A stretch of DNA of 64,000 bases from Rhodococcus triatomae (GCF_014217785.1 NZ_CP048814.1:248001-312000); one strand, 5' to 3'. Shown: positions 1-9,830, numbered from the stretch's first letter. Notes: a model not told the origin generated them from the letters alone. Numbers and translations are program-made.

Positions 1-20
1 AGGCCGATCTCGGACTGTGA
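1..20 (+). CDS. 3' end of dihydrolipoamide acyltransferase (partial)
   Basis: Only the last codons are present. Read in the frame ending at the TGA at 18-20, they give Glu-Ala-Asp-Leu-Gly-Leu-stop. That matches my memory of the C-terminus of mycobacterial DlaT/SucB, the E2 acyltransferase of the pyruvate and 2-oxoglutarate dehydrogenase complexes, which lies directly upstream of the next gene in M. tuberculosis. The identity rests on six residues plus gene order, so it is tentative. Confidence 0.5.
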
Positions 21-61
21 CGAACGCGGCGGACCGCTCGGGTCGCGCCGCACACTCGAGT

Positions 62-94
62 AGGGGCACCATTCCAGCAGGGGATGGTGCCCCT
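62..94 (+). terminator. Hairpin terminator after the upstream acyltransferase gene
   Basis: An 11-bp perfect inverted repeat (62-72 with 84-94) encloses an 11-nt loop. No U-run follows, as is usual in actinobacteria. It lies between the stop at 20 and the next start at 201, so it probably ends the upstream transcript. Confidence 0.55.
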
Positions 95-200
95 CTCGTC
101 GCGCGTACGGTCGGCAACACCGAGTCGGCGGTACGCGACCATCCGGACGAGACGCCCGAACACGTCGCCACCGCTGTCGACGGAAAGGAGCTGGTTGCCC

Positions 201-1091
201 GTGCGCGTGGTCATCGCCGGTGCGTCCGGCCTGATCGGAACAGCGCTCGTGTCGACGCTGCGCCGACACGATCACGACGTGATCCGGCTGGTTCGCCGTC
301 CCGCCGCCGGACCCGACGAGTACCGCTGGGATCCGTACACCGCCGCCCTGGACGACGCAGCCCTCGACGGAGCCGATGCCGTCGTCAACCTGTGCGGAGC
401 CGGGGTCGGTGACCGCCGCTGGTCCGGCGCCTACAAACAACTGCTGCGGGACAGCCGGATCGTGCCGACCGACGTACTGGCACAGGCCGTCGCTCGGACC
501 GGCGTGCCGATGTTCGCCGGCGCGAGTGCGGTGGGCTACTACGGCCACACCGGAGACCGGATCGTCGACGAGAGCTCGCCGGCGGGCACCGGCTTCCTCG
601 CCGGCCTCTGCACGGACTGGGAGGCCGCGGCCGATCCGGCACGTGCCGCAGGGGCACGCACGACGACGCTGCGGACCGCGATCGTCCTCTCCCGGCACGG
701 GGGCATGCTGTCCCGGTTGCGTCCGCTGTACCGGGTCCTGCTGGGCGGACGGTTCGGGGACGGACGCCAGTACGTGTCCTGGATCTCCCTCGAGGACCAG
801 GTCGAGGCGCTGCGGTTCGTGCTCGAGCACGAGGTCGAGGGACCGGTCAATCTCACCGGACCAGCCCCGGTCACCAACGCCGAGTTCACCCGCGCCCTCT
901 CCCGGGTGCTGCACCGGCCCGCTCCCTGGGTCGTTCCCGGGTTCGCCGCACGGGCGCTGGTCGGCGAGTTCGCCGACGAGGCGGTACTCGCCGGCCAACG
1001 CGCCATCCCGGCGGTGCTCGAAACCGCGGGCTTCGACTTCCGGCACAAGACGGTCGGCGAGGCCCTCGAGGCCGTGACGGCGCCGCCGTGA
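201..1091 (+). CDS. TIGR01777-family NAD-dependent epimerase/SDR protein
   Basis: Extended short-chain dehydrogenase/epimerase fold of 296 aa. The Rossmann motif [11 protein letters not shown] lies a few residues from the start, and the family segment GASAVGYYG is followed by a C-terminal DUF1731-like region. The substrate is unknown for this family (YfcH/Rv2216 type). The open frame reaches upstream, but GTG at 201 is chosen because AAAGGAG at 184-190 lies 10 nt before it and the Rossmann strand then begins at once. It ends 35 bp before lipB, so the two may be co-transcribed, as in M. tuberculosis Rv2216-lipB. Confidence 0.85.
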   Translation: MRVVIAGASGLIGTALVSTLRRHDHDVIRLVRRPAAGPDEYRWDPYTAALDDAALDGADAVVNLCGAGVGDRRWSGAYKQLLRDSRIVPTDVLAQAVARTGVPMFAGASAVGYYGHTGDRIVDESSPAGTGFLAGLCTDWEAAADPARAAGARTTTLRTAIVLSRHGGMLSRLRPLYRVLLGGRFGDGRQYVSWISLEDQVEALRFVLEHEVEGPVNLTGPAPVTNAEFTRALSRVLHRPAPWVVPGFAARALVGEFADEAVLAGQRAIPAVLETAGFDFRHKTVGEALEAVTAPP

Positions 1092-1126
1092 ACACCTTCT
1101 CGGCGGGCGGCGTAACGTCAGAGGCC

Positions 1127-1900
1127 ATGAGCTCCGTGCCCACGTCCGCCCGCGCCGCACAGTCCCCCGTCGACGTCCGCCGTCTGGGCCGGGTCGACTA
1201 CCTCGACGCCTGGGAGATCCAACGCGATCTCGCGGCCGCCCGCGCCGACGGAGACGGATCCGACACGCTGCTGCTGCTCGAGCATCCCCCGGTGTACACG
1301 GCCGGCCGCCGCACCGCCCCCGAGGATCGGCCGTCCGACGGTACCGCCGTCATCGACGTCGATCGCGGCGGCAAGATCACCTGGCACGGGCCGGGTCAGC
1401 TCGTCGGCTACCCGATCGTCCGGCTCGCCGAACCCGTCGACGTCGTCCGGTACGTGCGCCGGATCGAGCAGGCGCTCATCCAGGTGGTCACCGATCTCGG
1501 TATCGACTGTGGCCGGGTGGAAGGACGATCCGGGGTCTGGCTCTCCGCGGGCCTCCGCGACGGTGTCCTGTTGCCGGAACGCAAGGTAGCCGCGATCGGC
1601 ATCCGGGTGCAACGCGGCGTGACGCTGCACGGCTTCTCGCTGAACTGCAACTCCACCCTCGCCGGCTTCGATGCGATCGTGCCGTGCGGTATTCCCGACG
1701 CGGGCGTCACCACCCTGTCTGCCGAACTGGGCCGCGACGTGACCGTCGACGAGGTGACTCCCGCCGTGACGGCGGCCGTGCTGGACGCGCTCGACGGCAC
1801 GCTTCCGGTCGAGGACCACGACATCGCCCGCGGGCTTCCCGAACTCCCCGTGACCGAGCCCGCGCAGGCTCCCGCCTTCACCACCGTCCGGTACGGCTGA
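1127..1900 (+). CDS. lipB: Octanoyltransferase LipB
   Basis: Moves the octanoyl group from octanoyl-ACP to lipoyl-domain lysines, the first step of lipoate assembly in the cytosol. The 257-aa product has the family segments [30 protein letters not shown] and the KVAAIGIRV lysine region. The LHGFSLNCN...IVPCGI segment carries the catalytic Cys late in the chain. ATG at 1127 is preferred over GTG at 1088 because it gives the length of mycobacterial LipB. lipA follows 64 bp downstream, so the pair forms the lipoylation unit. Confidence 0.95.
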   Translation: MSSVPTSARAAQSPVDVRRLGRVDYLDAWEIQRDLAAARADGDGSDTLLLLEHPPVYTAGRRTAPEDRPSDGTAVIDVDRGGKITWHGPGQLVGYPIVRLAEPVDVVRYVRRIEQALIQVVTDLGIDCGRVEGRSGVWLSAGLRDGVLLPERKVAAIGIRVQRGVTLHGFSLNCNSTLAGFDAIVPCGIPDAGVTTLSAELGRDVTVDEVTPAVTAAVLDALDGTLPVEDHDIARGLPELPVTEPAQAPAFTTVRYG

Positions 1901-1964
1901 GGCTACCGCCGGGTAGCGTCGCCCGGACCGCCCCGGCCGAGTCGACGGGCGTACGATCGACATC

Positions 1965-2975
1965 GTGACTGTGGCCCCAGAAGGACGCAAACTACTCCGC
2001 CTCGAGATCCGAAACGCGGAGACCCCCATCGAACGCAAGCCGAGCTGGATCAAGACCCGCGCCAAGATGGGCCCGGAGTACTCCGAGCTCAAGGGCCTGG
2101 TGAAACGTGAAGGCCTGCACACGGTCTGCGAGGAAGCCGGCTGCCCCAACATCTACGAGTGCTGGGAAGACCGCGAGGCGACGTTCCTCATCGGCGGAGA
2201 ACAGTGCACCCGTCGGTGCGACTTCTGCCAGATCGACACGGGCAAACCGGCCGACCTCGACCGCGACGAGCCGCGCCGGGTCGCCGAGTCCGTCCAGGCG
2301 ATGGGCCTGCGCTACTCGACCATCACCGGCGTCGCCCGCGACGACCTGCCCGACGGTGGCGCGTGGCTGTACGCGGAGACCGTGCGGCAGATCCACGCAC
2401 TCAACCCGGGCACCGGCGTCGAGAACCTGATTCCCGATTTCAACGGCAAGCCCGATCTGCTCGCCGAGGTCTTCGACTCCCGCCCCGAGGTGCTCGCGCA
2501 CAATCTCGAGACCGTTCCCCGCATCTTCAAGCGCATCCGGCCCGCGTTCCGCTACGAACGCTCGCTCGGAGTCCTGTCGGCCGCGCGTGATTTCGGGCTC
2601 GTCACCAAGTCGAACCTCATCCTCGGCATGGGCGAGACCCCGGAGGAAGTGCAGCAGGCGATGATCGACCTCCACGAGGCCGGCTGCGACATCCTCACCA
2701 TCACGCAGTACCTGCGCCCGTCGCCTCGGCACCACCCGGTGGAGCGCTGGGTCAAGCCGGAGGAGTTCGTCGAGCACTCGAAGGCCGCCGAGGAAATCGG
2801 TTTCGCCGGGGTCATGGCCGGGCCACTGGTGCGTTCGTCGTACCGCGCCGGCCGCCTCTACACCCAGGCGATGGCACACCACGGCCGGCCGTTGCCCGCG
2901 TCTCAGGCTCACCTCGCCGACGGCGGCGAAGCCTCTCAGGAGGCCGGCTCGCTCCTCGCCCGACTCGCACGCTGA
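1965..2975 (+). CDS. lipA: Lipoyl synthase LipA (radical SAM)
   Basis: Inserts two sulfur atoms into protein-bound octanoyl groups. The 336-aa product carries the auxiliary cluster cysteines C55, C60 and C66 ([12 protein letters not shown]) and the radical-SAM motif CTRRCDFC (C81, C85, C88). The C-terminal VRSSYRAG segment contains the Ser that ligates the auxiliary cluster in this family. GTG at 1965 matches the N-terminus of mycobacterial LipA. It serves the E2 lipoyl domains, one of which is encoded just upstream; aceE lies at 29703. Confidence 0.96.
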   Translation: MTVAPEGRKLLRLEIRNAETPIERKPSWIKTRAKMGPEYSELKGLVKREGLHTVCEEAGCPNIYECWEDREATFLIGGEQCTRRCDFCQIDTGKPADLDRDEPRRVAESVQAMGLRYSTITGVARDDLPDGGAWLYAETVRQIHALNPGTGVENLIPDFNGKPDLLAEVFDSRPEVLAHNLETVPRIFKRIRPAFRYERSLGVLSAARDFGLVTKSNLILGMGETPEEVQQAMIDLHEAGCDILTITQYLRPSPRHHPVERWVKPEEFVEHSKAAEEIGFAGVMAGPLVRSSYRAGRLYTQAMAHHGRPLPASQAHLADGGEASQEAGSLLARLAR

Positions 2976-2980
2976 CGTGT

Positions 2981-3007
2981 GAACCCCGGTCGAGCCGGTC
3001 GGGGTTC
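2981..3007 (+). terminator. Short hairpin after lipA
   Basis: An 8-bp perfect inverted repeat (2981-2988 with 3000-3007) lies 5 bp after the lipA stop. It may be a weak terminator or attenuator before the DUF4191 gene. Confidence 0.4.
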
Positions 3008-3041
3008 TGATGCCGGATCGCGGGCAAGTATCCTGGTGAGC

Positions 3042-3806
3042 ATGGCGAACGGCAGCAAGTCGGGTAAGGGCAAAGGCAAGCCCAGCAAGGAAGCGAAGGC
3101 CGCGGCAAAGGCGGCCCGCAAGCAGGCGTCGAAGGAACGCAGGTCACAGATGTGGCAGGCGTTCCAGATGCAGCGCAAGGAAGACAAGCTGCTCCTGCCG
3201 CTGATGATCGGCACCCTGGTCGGTCTGACGGTGCTGTTCTTCCTCCTCGGTCTGCTCTGGAACGTTCAGTGGTTCCTGCTTCCGATCGGCCTCATGCTCG
3301 GCGTGCTCGGTGCGTTCATCATCTTCGGCCGCCGAGTGCAGAAGACCGTGTACGCGAAGGCCGAAGGCCAGGCGGGGGCTGCTGCCTGGGCACTGGACAA
3401 CCTGCGCGGTTCCTGGCGAGTCACCACCGCCGTCGCGGGCACCACACAACTCGATGCCGTACACCGCGTCGTCGGGCGCCCCGGCGTCATCTTCGTGGCG
3501 GAGGGCTCACCCCAGCGAGTGCGTTCGCTGATCGCCCAGGAGAAGAAGAAGACCGCACGGCTGATCGGCGACACCCCGATCTACGACGTCGTCATCGGCA
3601 ACGACGAAGACCAGGTCCCGCTGTCGAAGTTGCAGCGCTACCTCAACAAGCTCCCCCGCAACATCGACTCCAAGCAGATGGACACCATCGAGGGCCGGCT
3701 CGCGGCACTGAAGAATCGTGGCGGCGGCGGAGCGGCTCTGCCGAAGGGCCCGATTCCCGGAGGCGCGAAGATGCGCGGCATCCAGCGCACCATCCGCCGC
3801 CGCTGA
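3042..3806 (+). CDS. DUF4191 membrane protein (Rv2219-like)
   Basis: The 254-aa protein has a very Lys/Ala-rich basic N-terminus (about residues 1-48), then two adjacent transmembrane segments (about 53-75 and 78-95). A soluble C-terminal domain follows and ends in a Gly-rich basic tail (GGGGAALPKG...IRRR). This is the layout of the DUF4191 family found next to lipA in mycobacteria. The function is unknown. ATG at 3042 is chosen; the in-frame GTG at 2979 would place the start inside the lipA hairpin. Confidence 0.85.
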   Translation: MANGSKSGKGKGKPSKEAKAAAKAARKQASKERRSQMWQAFQMQRKEDKLLLPLMIGTLVGLTVLFFLLGLLWNVQWFLLPIGLMLGVLGAFIIFGRRVQKTVYAKAEGQAGAAAWALDNLRGSWRVTTAVAGTTQLDAVHRVVGRPGVIFVAEGSPQRVRSLIAQEKKKTARLIGDTPIYDVVIGNDEDQVPLSKLQRYLNKLPRNIDSKQMDTIEGRLAALKNRGGGGAALPKGPIPGGAKMRGIQRTIRRR

Positions 3807-3878
3807 CACTCCCTCTTCACCACCACCCCGCGTTCCACCCCGTTCCTCTTCCGAGGGGGCTGGCTGGACAGGGTGGGA

Positions 3879-4361
3879 TCAGCGGGTACGCAGGATGGCG
3901 GTGCCGGTGGCGCGGTCGTGCATGCCACGGCCGTCGCCGTCGCTGATCGTGGCCGGCACCACGAACGACAGCAGCGCCTGACGCCCCAGTGCGCGGCGGA
4001 AGCCGACGCGATGCGGGCCGTCGATGCGCGCGACCTGGGTGCCGACCACGAACTGGCCGGGGGTGAAGGAGAACAGACTCACGGTGACGACACCGACGAC
4101 GAACCAGACGACCAGGGTGAACGTACCGACCTGTCCCTCGAACGGGTTCTCGCTCTGCCCTACGAGCAGCGCGGCGACACCCATGGCCAGGAGCCAGTCG
4201 ATCATCAGGCCCGCCAACCTGCGGCCCGGGCCGACCATCGCACCCGGCCCGTGTTCGGGCAGCCCCATCCGCTCCCCGCGGTAGGCCTGCGCGGATCCGT
4301 CGGAATCGGGCGGCAGCGCCGCCTCGGGTCCGGACAGCCATGAACCGGTGATGCGTCCCAT
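3879..4361 (-). CDS. RDD-family membrane protein
   Basis: The 160-aa protein has the RDD signature: GPGRRLAGLMIDWLL in the first helix, then further helices (FTLVVWFVVGVVTVSLFSF) and the TPGQFVVGTQVARIDG segment. Such small integral membrane proteins are of unknown or transport-related role. It corresponds in position to Rv2219A. It converges on the DUF4191 gene (72 bp between stops) and is divergent from glnA1. The start at 4361 is chosen at MGRITGSW because the longer frame runs into the glnA1 promoter. Confidence 0.8.
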   Translation of the reverse strand: MGRITGSWLSGPEAALPPDSDGSAQAYRGERMGLPEHGPGAMVGPGRRLAGLMIDWLLAMGVAALLVGQSENPFEGQVGTFTLVVWFVVGVVTVSLFSFTPGQFVVGTQVARIDGPHRVGFRRALGRQALLSFVVPATISDGDGRGMHDRATGTAILRTR

Positions 4362-4462
4362 GCCATCCAGGATAGGCGCGAACCTCGCGAATCCCCTACA
4401 GTGGGACGCTGCCCCTGTGGGAGCAGTCACAGTAGCCGTGAAAACGCTGTACACGGTCACAC

Positions 4463-4500
4463 GTAACATGGGCGAAACAAAAGGTTGACCAGTGGGCAAC
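4463..4500 (+). promoter_or_regulatory. GlnR-type double operator upstream of glnA1
   Basis: GTAAC (4463-4467), N6, GAAAC (4474-4478), N6, TTGAC (4485-4489), N6, GCAAC (4496-4500). The spacing follows the a-b-a-b arrangement known for actinobacterial GlnR (gTnAC-n6-GaAAC, repeated). The first pair is a perfect match and the second is relaxed. It lies 74-111 bp before the glnA1 start, which fits nitrogen-dependent control. Confidence 0.65.
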
Positions 4501-4573
4501 ACCAGGTCCATAGCCTCTGGCTCGACGGATTCGCCAATCATCACTTGGCCGAAGCTAATTAAGGAGCACAAGC

Positions 4574-6010
4574 GTGGCGTTCACCACGGCCGAAGAGGTC
4601 ATCAAGTACATCGCGGACGAGAAGGTCGAGTACGTCGACGTCCGTTTCAGCGACTTGCCCGGCATCCAGCAGCACTTCTCCATCCCTGCTGCCGCCTTCA
4701 ACGAGGACGTCTTCGAGGACGGCCTGGCCTTCGACGGTTCGTCGGTGCGTGGCTTCCAGTCGATCCACGAGTCCGACATGATGCTGCTCCCGGACGTCAC
4801 CACGGCGCGCATCGACCCCTTCCGCGCGGCCAAGACGCTGAACGTCAACTTCTTCGTGCACGATCCGTTCACCCGCGAGGCCTACAGCCGCGACCCGCGC
4901 AACGTCGCGCGCAAGGCCGAGGAGTACCTGAAGAGCACCGGCATCGCCGACACCGCCTTCTTCGGCGCCGAGGCCGAGTTCTACATCTTCGACTCGGTCT
5001 CCTACGACTCGACGATGAACGAGTCCTTCTACCGGATCGATTCGGTGTCCGGCGCCTGGAACACCGGCGCGGACGTCAACCCGGACGGCTCGCCGAACCT
5101 CGGTTACAAGGTGCGCGCCAAGGGTGGCTACTTCCCGGTCGCCCCGTACGACCACTACGTCGACCTCCGCGACGAGATCACCACGAACCTGCAGAACGCC
5201 GGCTTCGAGATCGAGCGCGGCCACCACGAGGTCGGCACCGCCGGACAGGCCGAGATCAACTACAAGTTCGGCACGCTGCTCAGTGCCGCGGACGATCTGC
5301 AGCTGTTCAAGTACATCGTGAAGAACACCGCCTGGGCGGCCGGCAAGTCGGTCACCTTCATGCCGAAGCCCCTCTTCGGCGACAACGGCTCGGGCATGCA
5401 CGTGCACCAGTCGCTGTGGAAGGACGGCAAGCCGCTGTTCCACGACGAGGCCGGCTACGCGGGTCTGTCGGACATGGCGCGTCACTACATCGGCGGCATC
5501 CTGCACCACGCGCCGTCGCTGCTGGCGTTCACGAACCCGACGATCAACTCGTACCACCGTCTGGTGCCCGGCTACGAGGCTCCCATCAACCTCGTCTACA
5601 GCCAGCGCAACCGGTCCGCGGCCGTGCGTATCCCGATCACGGGCAACAACCCGAAGGCCAAGCGCCTCGAGTTCCGCGCTCCCGACTCCTCGGGCAACCC
5701 GTACCTGTCGTTCGCGGCGCAGATGATGGCCGGCCTCGACGGCATCAAGAACAAGATCGAGCCGCTGGCCCCGGTCGACAAGGATCTCTACGAGCTCCCA
5801 CCGGAGGAGGCCAAGGGTATTCCGCAGGCGCCCACCAGCCTCACCGCCGTCATCGACCGGCTCGAGCAGGATCACGAGTACCTCACCGAGGGTGGCGTGT
5901 TCACGTCGGACCTCATCGAGACCTGGATCGCGTACAAGCGCGAGGCGGAGATCGCTCCGGTCAACCTGCGCCCGCACCCCTACGAGTTCCAGCTGTACTA
6001 CGACGTGTGA
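4574..6010 (+). CDS. glnA: Glutamine synthetase type I-beta, GlnA1
   Basis: ATP-dependent amidation of glutamate, the main ammonium-assimilation enzyme, acting as a cytosolic dodecamer. The 478-aa product shows [40 protein letters not shown] (metal and glutamate site), [16 protein letters not shown] (ATP) and NRSAAVRIP. Tyr406 in [10 protein letters not shown] is the adenylylation site of the beta-type enzyme, and its modifying enzyme glnE is encoded at 9831-12860. The GTG start has AAGGAG at 4561-4566. A GlnR-like double box precedes it and a strong terminator follows, so it is probably monocistronic. Confidence 0.97.
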   Translation: MAFTTAEEVIKYIADEKVEYVDVRFSDLPGIQQHFSIPAAAFNEDVFEDGLAFDGSSVRGFQSIHESDMMLLPDVTTARIDPFRAAKTLNVNFFVHDPFTREAYSRDPRNVARKAEEYLKSTGIADTAFFGAEAEFYIFDSVSYDSTMNESFYRIDSVSGAWNTGADVNPDGSPNLGYKVRAKGGYFPVAPYDHYVDLRDEITTNLQNAGFEIERGHHEVGTAGQAEINYKFGTLLSAADDLQLFKYIVKNTAWAAGKSVTFMPKPLFGDNGSGMHVHQSLWKDGKPLFHDEAGYAGLSDMARHYIGGILHHAPSLLAFTNPTINSYHRLVPGYEAPINLVYSQRNRSAAVRIPITGNNPKAKRLEFRAPDSSGNPYLSFAAQMMAGLDGIKNKIEPLAPVDKDLYELPPEEAKGIPQAPTSLTAVIDRLEQDHEYLTEGGVFTSDLIETWIAYKREAEIAPVNLRPHPYEFQLYYDV

Positions 6011-6062
6011 GTCGTGTACACCGGGCGAGCCGACCCACCGTCGGCACGTCCTAGCTCTTCCC

Positions 6063-6100
6063 GAGTCCACCCGCGCCGCAGTCGCAGCGCGGGTGGACTC
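6063..6100 (+). terminator. Terminator of glnA1
   Basis: A perfect 14-bp stem (6063-6076 with 6087-6100) has a 10-nt loop. It is GC-rich, begins 52 bp after the glnA1 stop and is followed by a moderately T-rich stretch. Confidence 0.75.
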
Positions 6101-6193
6101 GTCTCGTTCGCCCGACACTCCGGATACCTGGTTCCGGCCGGTTACCGGCGGAATCCGCACTAGTGTCGATTCCGGACACACCGTGGATGCGAG

Positions 6194-6859
6194 GTGGAGA
6201 GTTTGGGAGCGAACGATCTCTGGGAGTTCGTCGTCGCACGTCGGCAGCAGTTGCTCACCGACTCGTGGCTGCACGTCAGCGCGGTGGTGCAATCGGTGAT
6301 CCTGGCGACGATCGTCGCGGTCGGGATCGGAATCCTCGTCTACCGCAGCCCCATCGGATCGTCCGTCGCCACGGCCCTCGCCAGCACGATCCTCACCGTC
6401 CCCTCGTTCGCCCTGCTGGGTCTGCTCATTCCGATCCTCGGCCTCGGGGTGCCTCCGACGATCACCGCGCTGGTGCTCTACGCGCTGCTCCCGATCATCC
6501 GGAACACCATCATCGGCCTCTCGTCCGTGGATCCCGCGATCACCGACGCGGCCCGCGGCATCGGACTCAACCGCATGCGGGTGCTCAGCCGGGTCGAGTT
6601 GCCGCTCGCGTGGCCGTCGATCCTCACCGGCATGCGGGTGTCCACGCAGATGCTCATGGGCATCCTCGCGATCGCCGCCTACGCGAAGGGGCCGGGCCTG
6701 GGAAACATGATCTTCTCGGGCCTGTCTCGGGTGGGCAGCCCGACCGCACTCCCCCAAGCACTCACCGGCACCGTACTGATCGTGATCCTCGCACTCGTCC
6801 TCGACGGCATCTACGTACTGATCGGCCGTTTCACCACTCCGAGGGGTATCCGTGACTGA
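6194..6859 (+). CDS. Osmoprotectant ABC transporter permease (OpuCB/ProW type)
   Basis: The 221-aa integral membrane protein has about five to six hydrophobic helices. The permease coupling motif is near residues 110-130 (DAARGIGLNRMRVLSRVELPLAWPSI, the EAA loop). It belongs to the glycine betaine/carnitine/choline class of permeases, known for compatible-solute uptake. GTG at 6194 gives the longest product; TTG at 6203 is an alternative, and neither has a clear Shine-Dalgarno. The end overlaps the ATPase gene by 8 bp. This gene opens a four-gene coupled operon. Confidence 0.88.
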   Translation: MESLGANDLWEFVVARRQQLLTDSWLHVSAVVQSVILATIVAVGIGILVYRSPIGSSVATALASTILTVPSFALLGLLIPILGLGVPPTITALVLYALLPIIRNTIIGLSSVDPAITDAARGIGLNRMRVLSRVELPLAWPSILTGMRVSTQMLMGILAIAAYAKGPGLGNMIFSGLSRVGSPTALPQALTGTVLIVILALVLDGIYVLIGRFTTPRGIRD

Positions 6860-8045
6860 GACCCGTACCGACACCGCCGACTCGTCGTCCGACGTCTCGG
6901 GTGTGGAAATCGTCCTGGAGAACGTCGTCAAACGCTACCCGGGACAGAACGAACCAGCCGTGGACGGGATCTCGATCACCATCCCCGCCGGCGAGATCGT
7001 CGCGCTCGTCGGTCCTTCCGGCGGCGGGAAGACGACGGTGCTGCGCATGATCAACCGGCTCATCGAGCCGACGTCGGGCACCATCACCATCGGTGGGCGT
7101 GATGCGCTGTCCATCGACCCCGACGTGCTGCGCCGCGGAATCGGCTATTCGATCCAGCAGGCCGGTCTCTTCCCGCACATCACCGTGGGCAAGAACATCG
7201 GTACCGTTCCCGGGCTGCTGAAATGGGACAGGAACCGGATCAGCGCCCGTGTCGACGAGATGCTCGATCTCGTGGGGCTCGATCCGGACACCTACCGTGA
7301 CCGCTACCCACGCCAACTCTCCGGGGGCCAGCAGCAACGGGTCGGCGTCGCACGGGCGTTGGCGGCCGATCCCCCGGTCCTTCTCATGGACGAGCCCTTC
7401 GGTGCCGTGGACCCCATCACCCGCGGCCTGCTCCAGGACGAACTGATGCGGCTGCAGGCAGAGTTGCGCAAGACCATCGTGTTCGTCACCCACGACTTCA
7501 ACGAGGCGGTCAAGCTCGGCGACCGGATCGCCGTGCTGGGACCGCAGTCGCACATCATGCAATACGACACCCCTGCCGCGATCCTGTCGAACCCCGCGAA
7601 CGAGACCGTCGAGGGTTTCGTCGGGGCCGGTGCGGCGCTCAAGCAGCTGACCCTGACCCGGGTACGCGACGTGGACCTGACGGACGTACCCACCGCGCAG
7701 GTCGGAGATCCGGTCGACGAACTGCGCAACCGGATGATCGAGCGAAAGAGCAAGTGGGGCATCGTGCTCGACTCCCGGAACCGACCGCTGCGATGGGTGT
7801 CCCCGAAGCAACTCGCCCACGCCCGCTCGCTCGAGTCGGTGGGCGACCCGATCGGCGAGATGGTGTCGACGCAGTCGACACTGCAGGACGCCCTCGAGGC
7901 TCTCCTCGAGGAAGGCAATGCCTCCGCCGTCGTCACCGGCCGCAGAGGCGGCTACGAGGGGCTGGTCACCATCGACGTCCTCGTCGCCCACCTGTCCCGG
8001 ATCAACGAGGAGTACTCGACCGACGACACCGGGGAGCCGTCGTGA
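6852..8045 (+). CDS. proV: Osmoprotectant ABC transporter ATPase with CBS domains
   Basis: The 397-aa ATPase energises the flanking permeases. Walker A is GPSGGGKT (about residues 54-61), the Q-loop is in YSIQQAGLF, the signature is LSGGQQQRVG, Walker B is LLMDEPFGAVDP, and the H-loop is FVTHD. After the ATPase (about residue 270 on) comes a CBS-like tandem region with QVGDPVDELRNRM and VSTQSTLQDALEALLEEG, the module that senses ionic strength in OpuA/ProV proteins. It overlaps the genes on both sides (8 bp and 4 bp). Confidence 0.92.
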   Translation: MTETRTDTADSSSDVSGVEIVLENVVKRYPGQNEPAVDGISITIPAGEIVALVGPSGGGKTTVLRMINRLIEPTSGTITIGGRDALSIDPDVLRRGIGYSIQQAGLFPHITVGKNIGTVPGLLKWDRNRISARVDEMLDLVGLDPDTYRDRYPRQLSGGQQQRVGVARALAADPPVLLMDEPFGAVDPITRGLLQDELMRLQAELRKTIVFVTHDFNEAVKLGDRIAVLGPQSHIMQYDTPAAILSNPANETVEGFVGAGAALKQLTLTRVRDVDLTDVPTAQVGDPVDELRNRMIERKSKWGIVLDSRNRPLRWVSPKQLAHARSLESVGDPIGEMVSTQSTLQDALEALLEEGNASAVVTGRRGGYEGLVTIDVLVAHLSRINEEYSTDDTGEPS

Positions 8046-8827
8046 CCACCGTCGACGCCGGTGCCGGTGTCGGCACCAAGGAGGTCGCCGCCGCTCGCCG
8101 CGCGGAGCGTGCCCGGCTGTGGGTGCAGCCGATCCTCGTCACCATCCTGGTCGGCGGGGTGCTCGGGTGGGCGTTCACCCGCGATCTGACGGCCACCCAG
8201 CAGGCGAGCATCAACATGCCGAACATCGCGACGCTCACCTGGCAGCACGTGCTCATCACCGCGGTCGTCGTACTCATCGTCGTCGCGGTCGCCGTGCCGC
8301 TCGGAATCCTGCTCACCCGGCCCGGTTTCACCAAGCTGGCACCGATCTTCATCGGTATCGCGAACATCGGTCAGGCAGCTCCCGCCATCGGTCTGCTGGT
8401 CCTGCTGTTCCTCGCCACGAACCGCACCGGATTCTGGATCGGCGTCCTGCCCATCGCCTTCTACTCGCTGCTGCCCGTACTCCGCAACACCATGCTGGGT
8501 CTGCAGCAGGTGGATCCGGCCGTGATCGATGCCGGACGGGGCCAGGGGATGTCGACGCGCCGGGTACTGCGCAAGGTGGAACTCCCCCTCGCGGTTCCCT
8601 ACATTCTCGCGGGTCTGCGTACCTCGCTGGTGCTGGCGGTCGGCACCGCGACGCTCAGCTTCCTGGTGAGCGCGGGCGGGCTCGGTATCCTCATCGACAC
8701 CGGATACAAGTTGCGGGACAACGTCACTCTCGTCGTGGGCGCCGTCCTCGCCGTGGCGCTGGCGCTTCTCGTCGACTGGCTCGGAGCGCTCGCCGAGGAG
8801 TACCTCGGACCGAAGGGGTTGCGATGA
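8042..8827 (+). CDS. Osmoprotectant ABC transporter second permease
   Basis: The 261-aa membrane protein has a basic N-terminus, a first helix at about residues 27-44, then five or more helices. The EAA-loop segment is DAGRGQGMSTRRVLRKVELPLAVP. It is related to the first permease, so the transporter is probably a heterodimer. GTG at 8042 overlaps the ATPase stop (GTGA), and its own stop overlaps the next ATG (ATGA), which is a sign of translational coupling. Confidence 0.9.
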   Translation: MTTVDAGAGVGTKEVAAARRAERARLWVQPILVTILVGGVLGWAFTRDLTATQQASINMPNIATLTWQHVLITAVVVLIVVAVAVPLGILLTRPGFTKLAPIFIGIANIGQAAPAIGLLVLLFLATNRTGFWIGVLPIAFYSLLPVLRNTMLGLQQVDPAVIDAGRGQGMSTRRVLRKVELPLAVPYILAGLRTSLVLAVGTATLSFLVSAGGLGILIDTGYKLRDNVTLVVGAVLAVALALLVDWLGALAEEYLGPKGLR

Positions 8828-9822
8828 GCACGAATACGCGGGTCCGCTGGTCACGCCGGGTGATGACCCTCGCAGTGGCAGCCTCGCTCGCGGCGATCAC
8901 CGGATGCGGGCTCGAATCGGGCAGCGCGATACCACTTCCCGTCGGTCCGGGCAGCATCGAGCCGGTGCCCGAACTCGAGGGTGTTGCCGTGACGGTCGGG
9001 TCCAAGGATTTCACCGAGCAGGTGGTCCTCGGCTACATCATCGAGTTCGCGCTGTCGGCGGCGGGCGCCGACGTCCGCGACCTCACCAACATCCAGGGTT
9101 CCAACAGCACCAGGGACGCCCAGTTGGCGGGGCAGATCGACATCACCTACGAGTACACCGGCACCGGTTGGATCAACTATCTCGGCAACGAATCCCCGAT
9201 CCCCGACCCGACCGAGCAGTACGAGGCGGTCCGCGACGAGGATCTCGCCCGCAACGACATGGTGTGGACCGACCCCGCGCCGATGAACAACACGTACGCG
9301 CTGGCGATGAACCGCCAGACCGCCGCGGAGACCGGGATCCGGACGCTCTCCGACTATGCCGCCCTGGTGAACAGCGACCCGGCGGCCGCGTCCACGTGCC
9401 TCGAGACCGAGTTCAACGTCCGGCAGGACGGGTTCCCCGGCCTGGCCGCGACCTACGGCTTCGATGCCGGACAGGTCGACAAACGCATCCTGCAGACCGG
9501 CATCATCTATCAGGCCACGGCGGACGGGACCGAATGCCGGTTCGGCGAGGTCTTCACCACCGACGGCCGCATCATCGCGCTCGACCTGGTCCTCATCGAG
9601 GACGACCGCTCGTTCTTCCCGAAGTACAACGCGGCGGTGACGATGCGGCGGGAGTTCGCCGAAGCGCATCCCCAGGTCGCCGAGGTGATGGCACCGATCT
9701 CGGCGATACTCACCGACGAGGCGATCACCGAGCTGAACCGCCAGGTCGACGTCGACGGTCGCGAACCCGCGGATGTCGCCAGGCAGTGGCTGGCCGACGA
9801 GGGTTTCGTCACGATCCCCTGA
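8824..9822 (+). CDS. proX: Osmoprotectant-binding lipoprotein (ProX/OpuCC type)
   Basis: The 332-aa extracytoplasmic solute receptor has a basic N-terminus and a hydrophobic stretch. The lipobox ITGC places lipidated Cys at residue 28. The mature protein starts with a Ser/Pro linker, then VTVGSKDFTEQVVLGYI, a hallmark of quaternary-amine-binding proteins (OpuAC family). It is the last gene of the operon. Its stop lies 8 bp from the stop of the convergent glnE. No hairpin of note lies between, so both transcripts may run into each other. Confidence 0.93.
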   Translation: MSTNTRVRWSRRVMTLAVAASLAAITGCGLESGSAIPLPVGPGSIEPVPELEGVAVTVGSKDFTEQVVLGYIIEFALSAAGADVRDLTNIQGSNSTRDAQLAGQIDITYEYTGTGWINYLGNESPIPDPTEQYEAVRDEDLARNDMVWTDPAPMNNTYALAMNRQTAAETGIRTLSDYAALVNSDPAAASTCLETEFNVRQDGFPGLAATYGFDAGQVDKRILQTGIIYQATADGTECRFGEVFTTDGRIIALDLVLIEDDRSFFPKYNAAVTMRREFAEAHPQVAEVMAPISAILTDEAITELNRQVDVDGREPADVARQWLADEGFVTIP

Positions 9823-9830
9823 CCGGCTCC

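Noticed and set aside
4559-6931. 790-codon open frame antisense to glnA1
   Set aside because: Typical high-GC shadow frame: its codons mirror glnA1 and the product is Val/Asp/Arg-rich without any domain.
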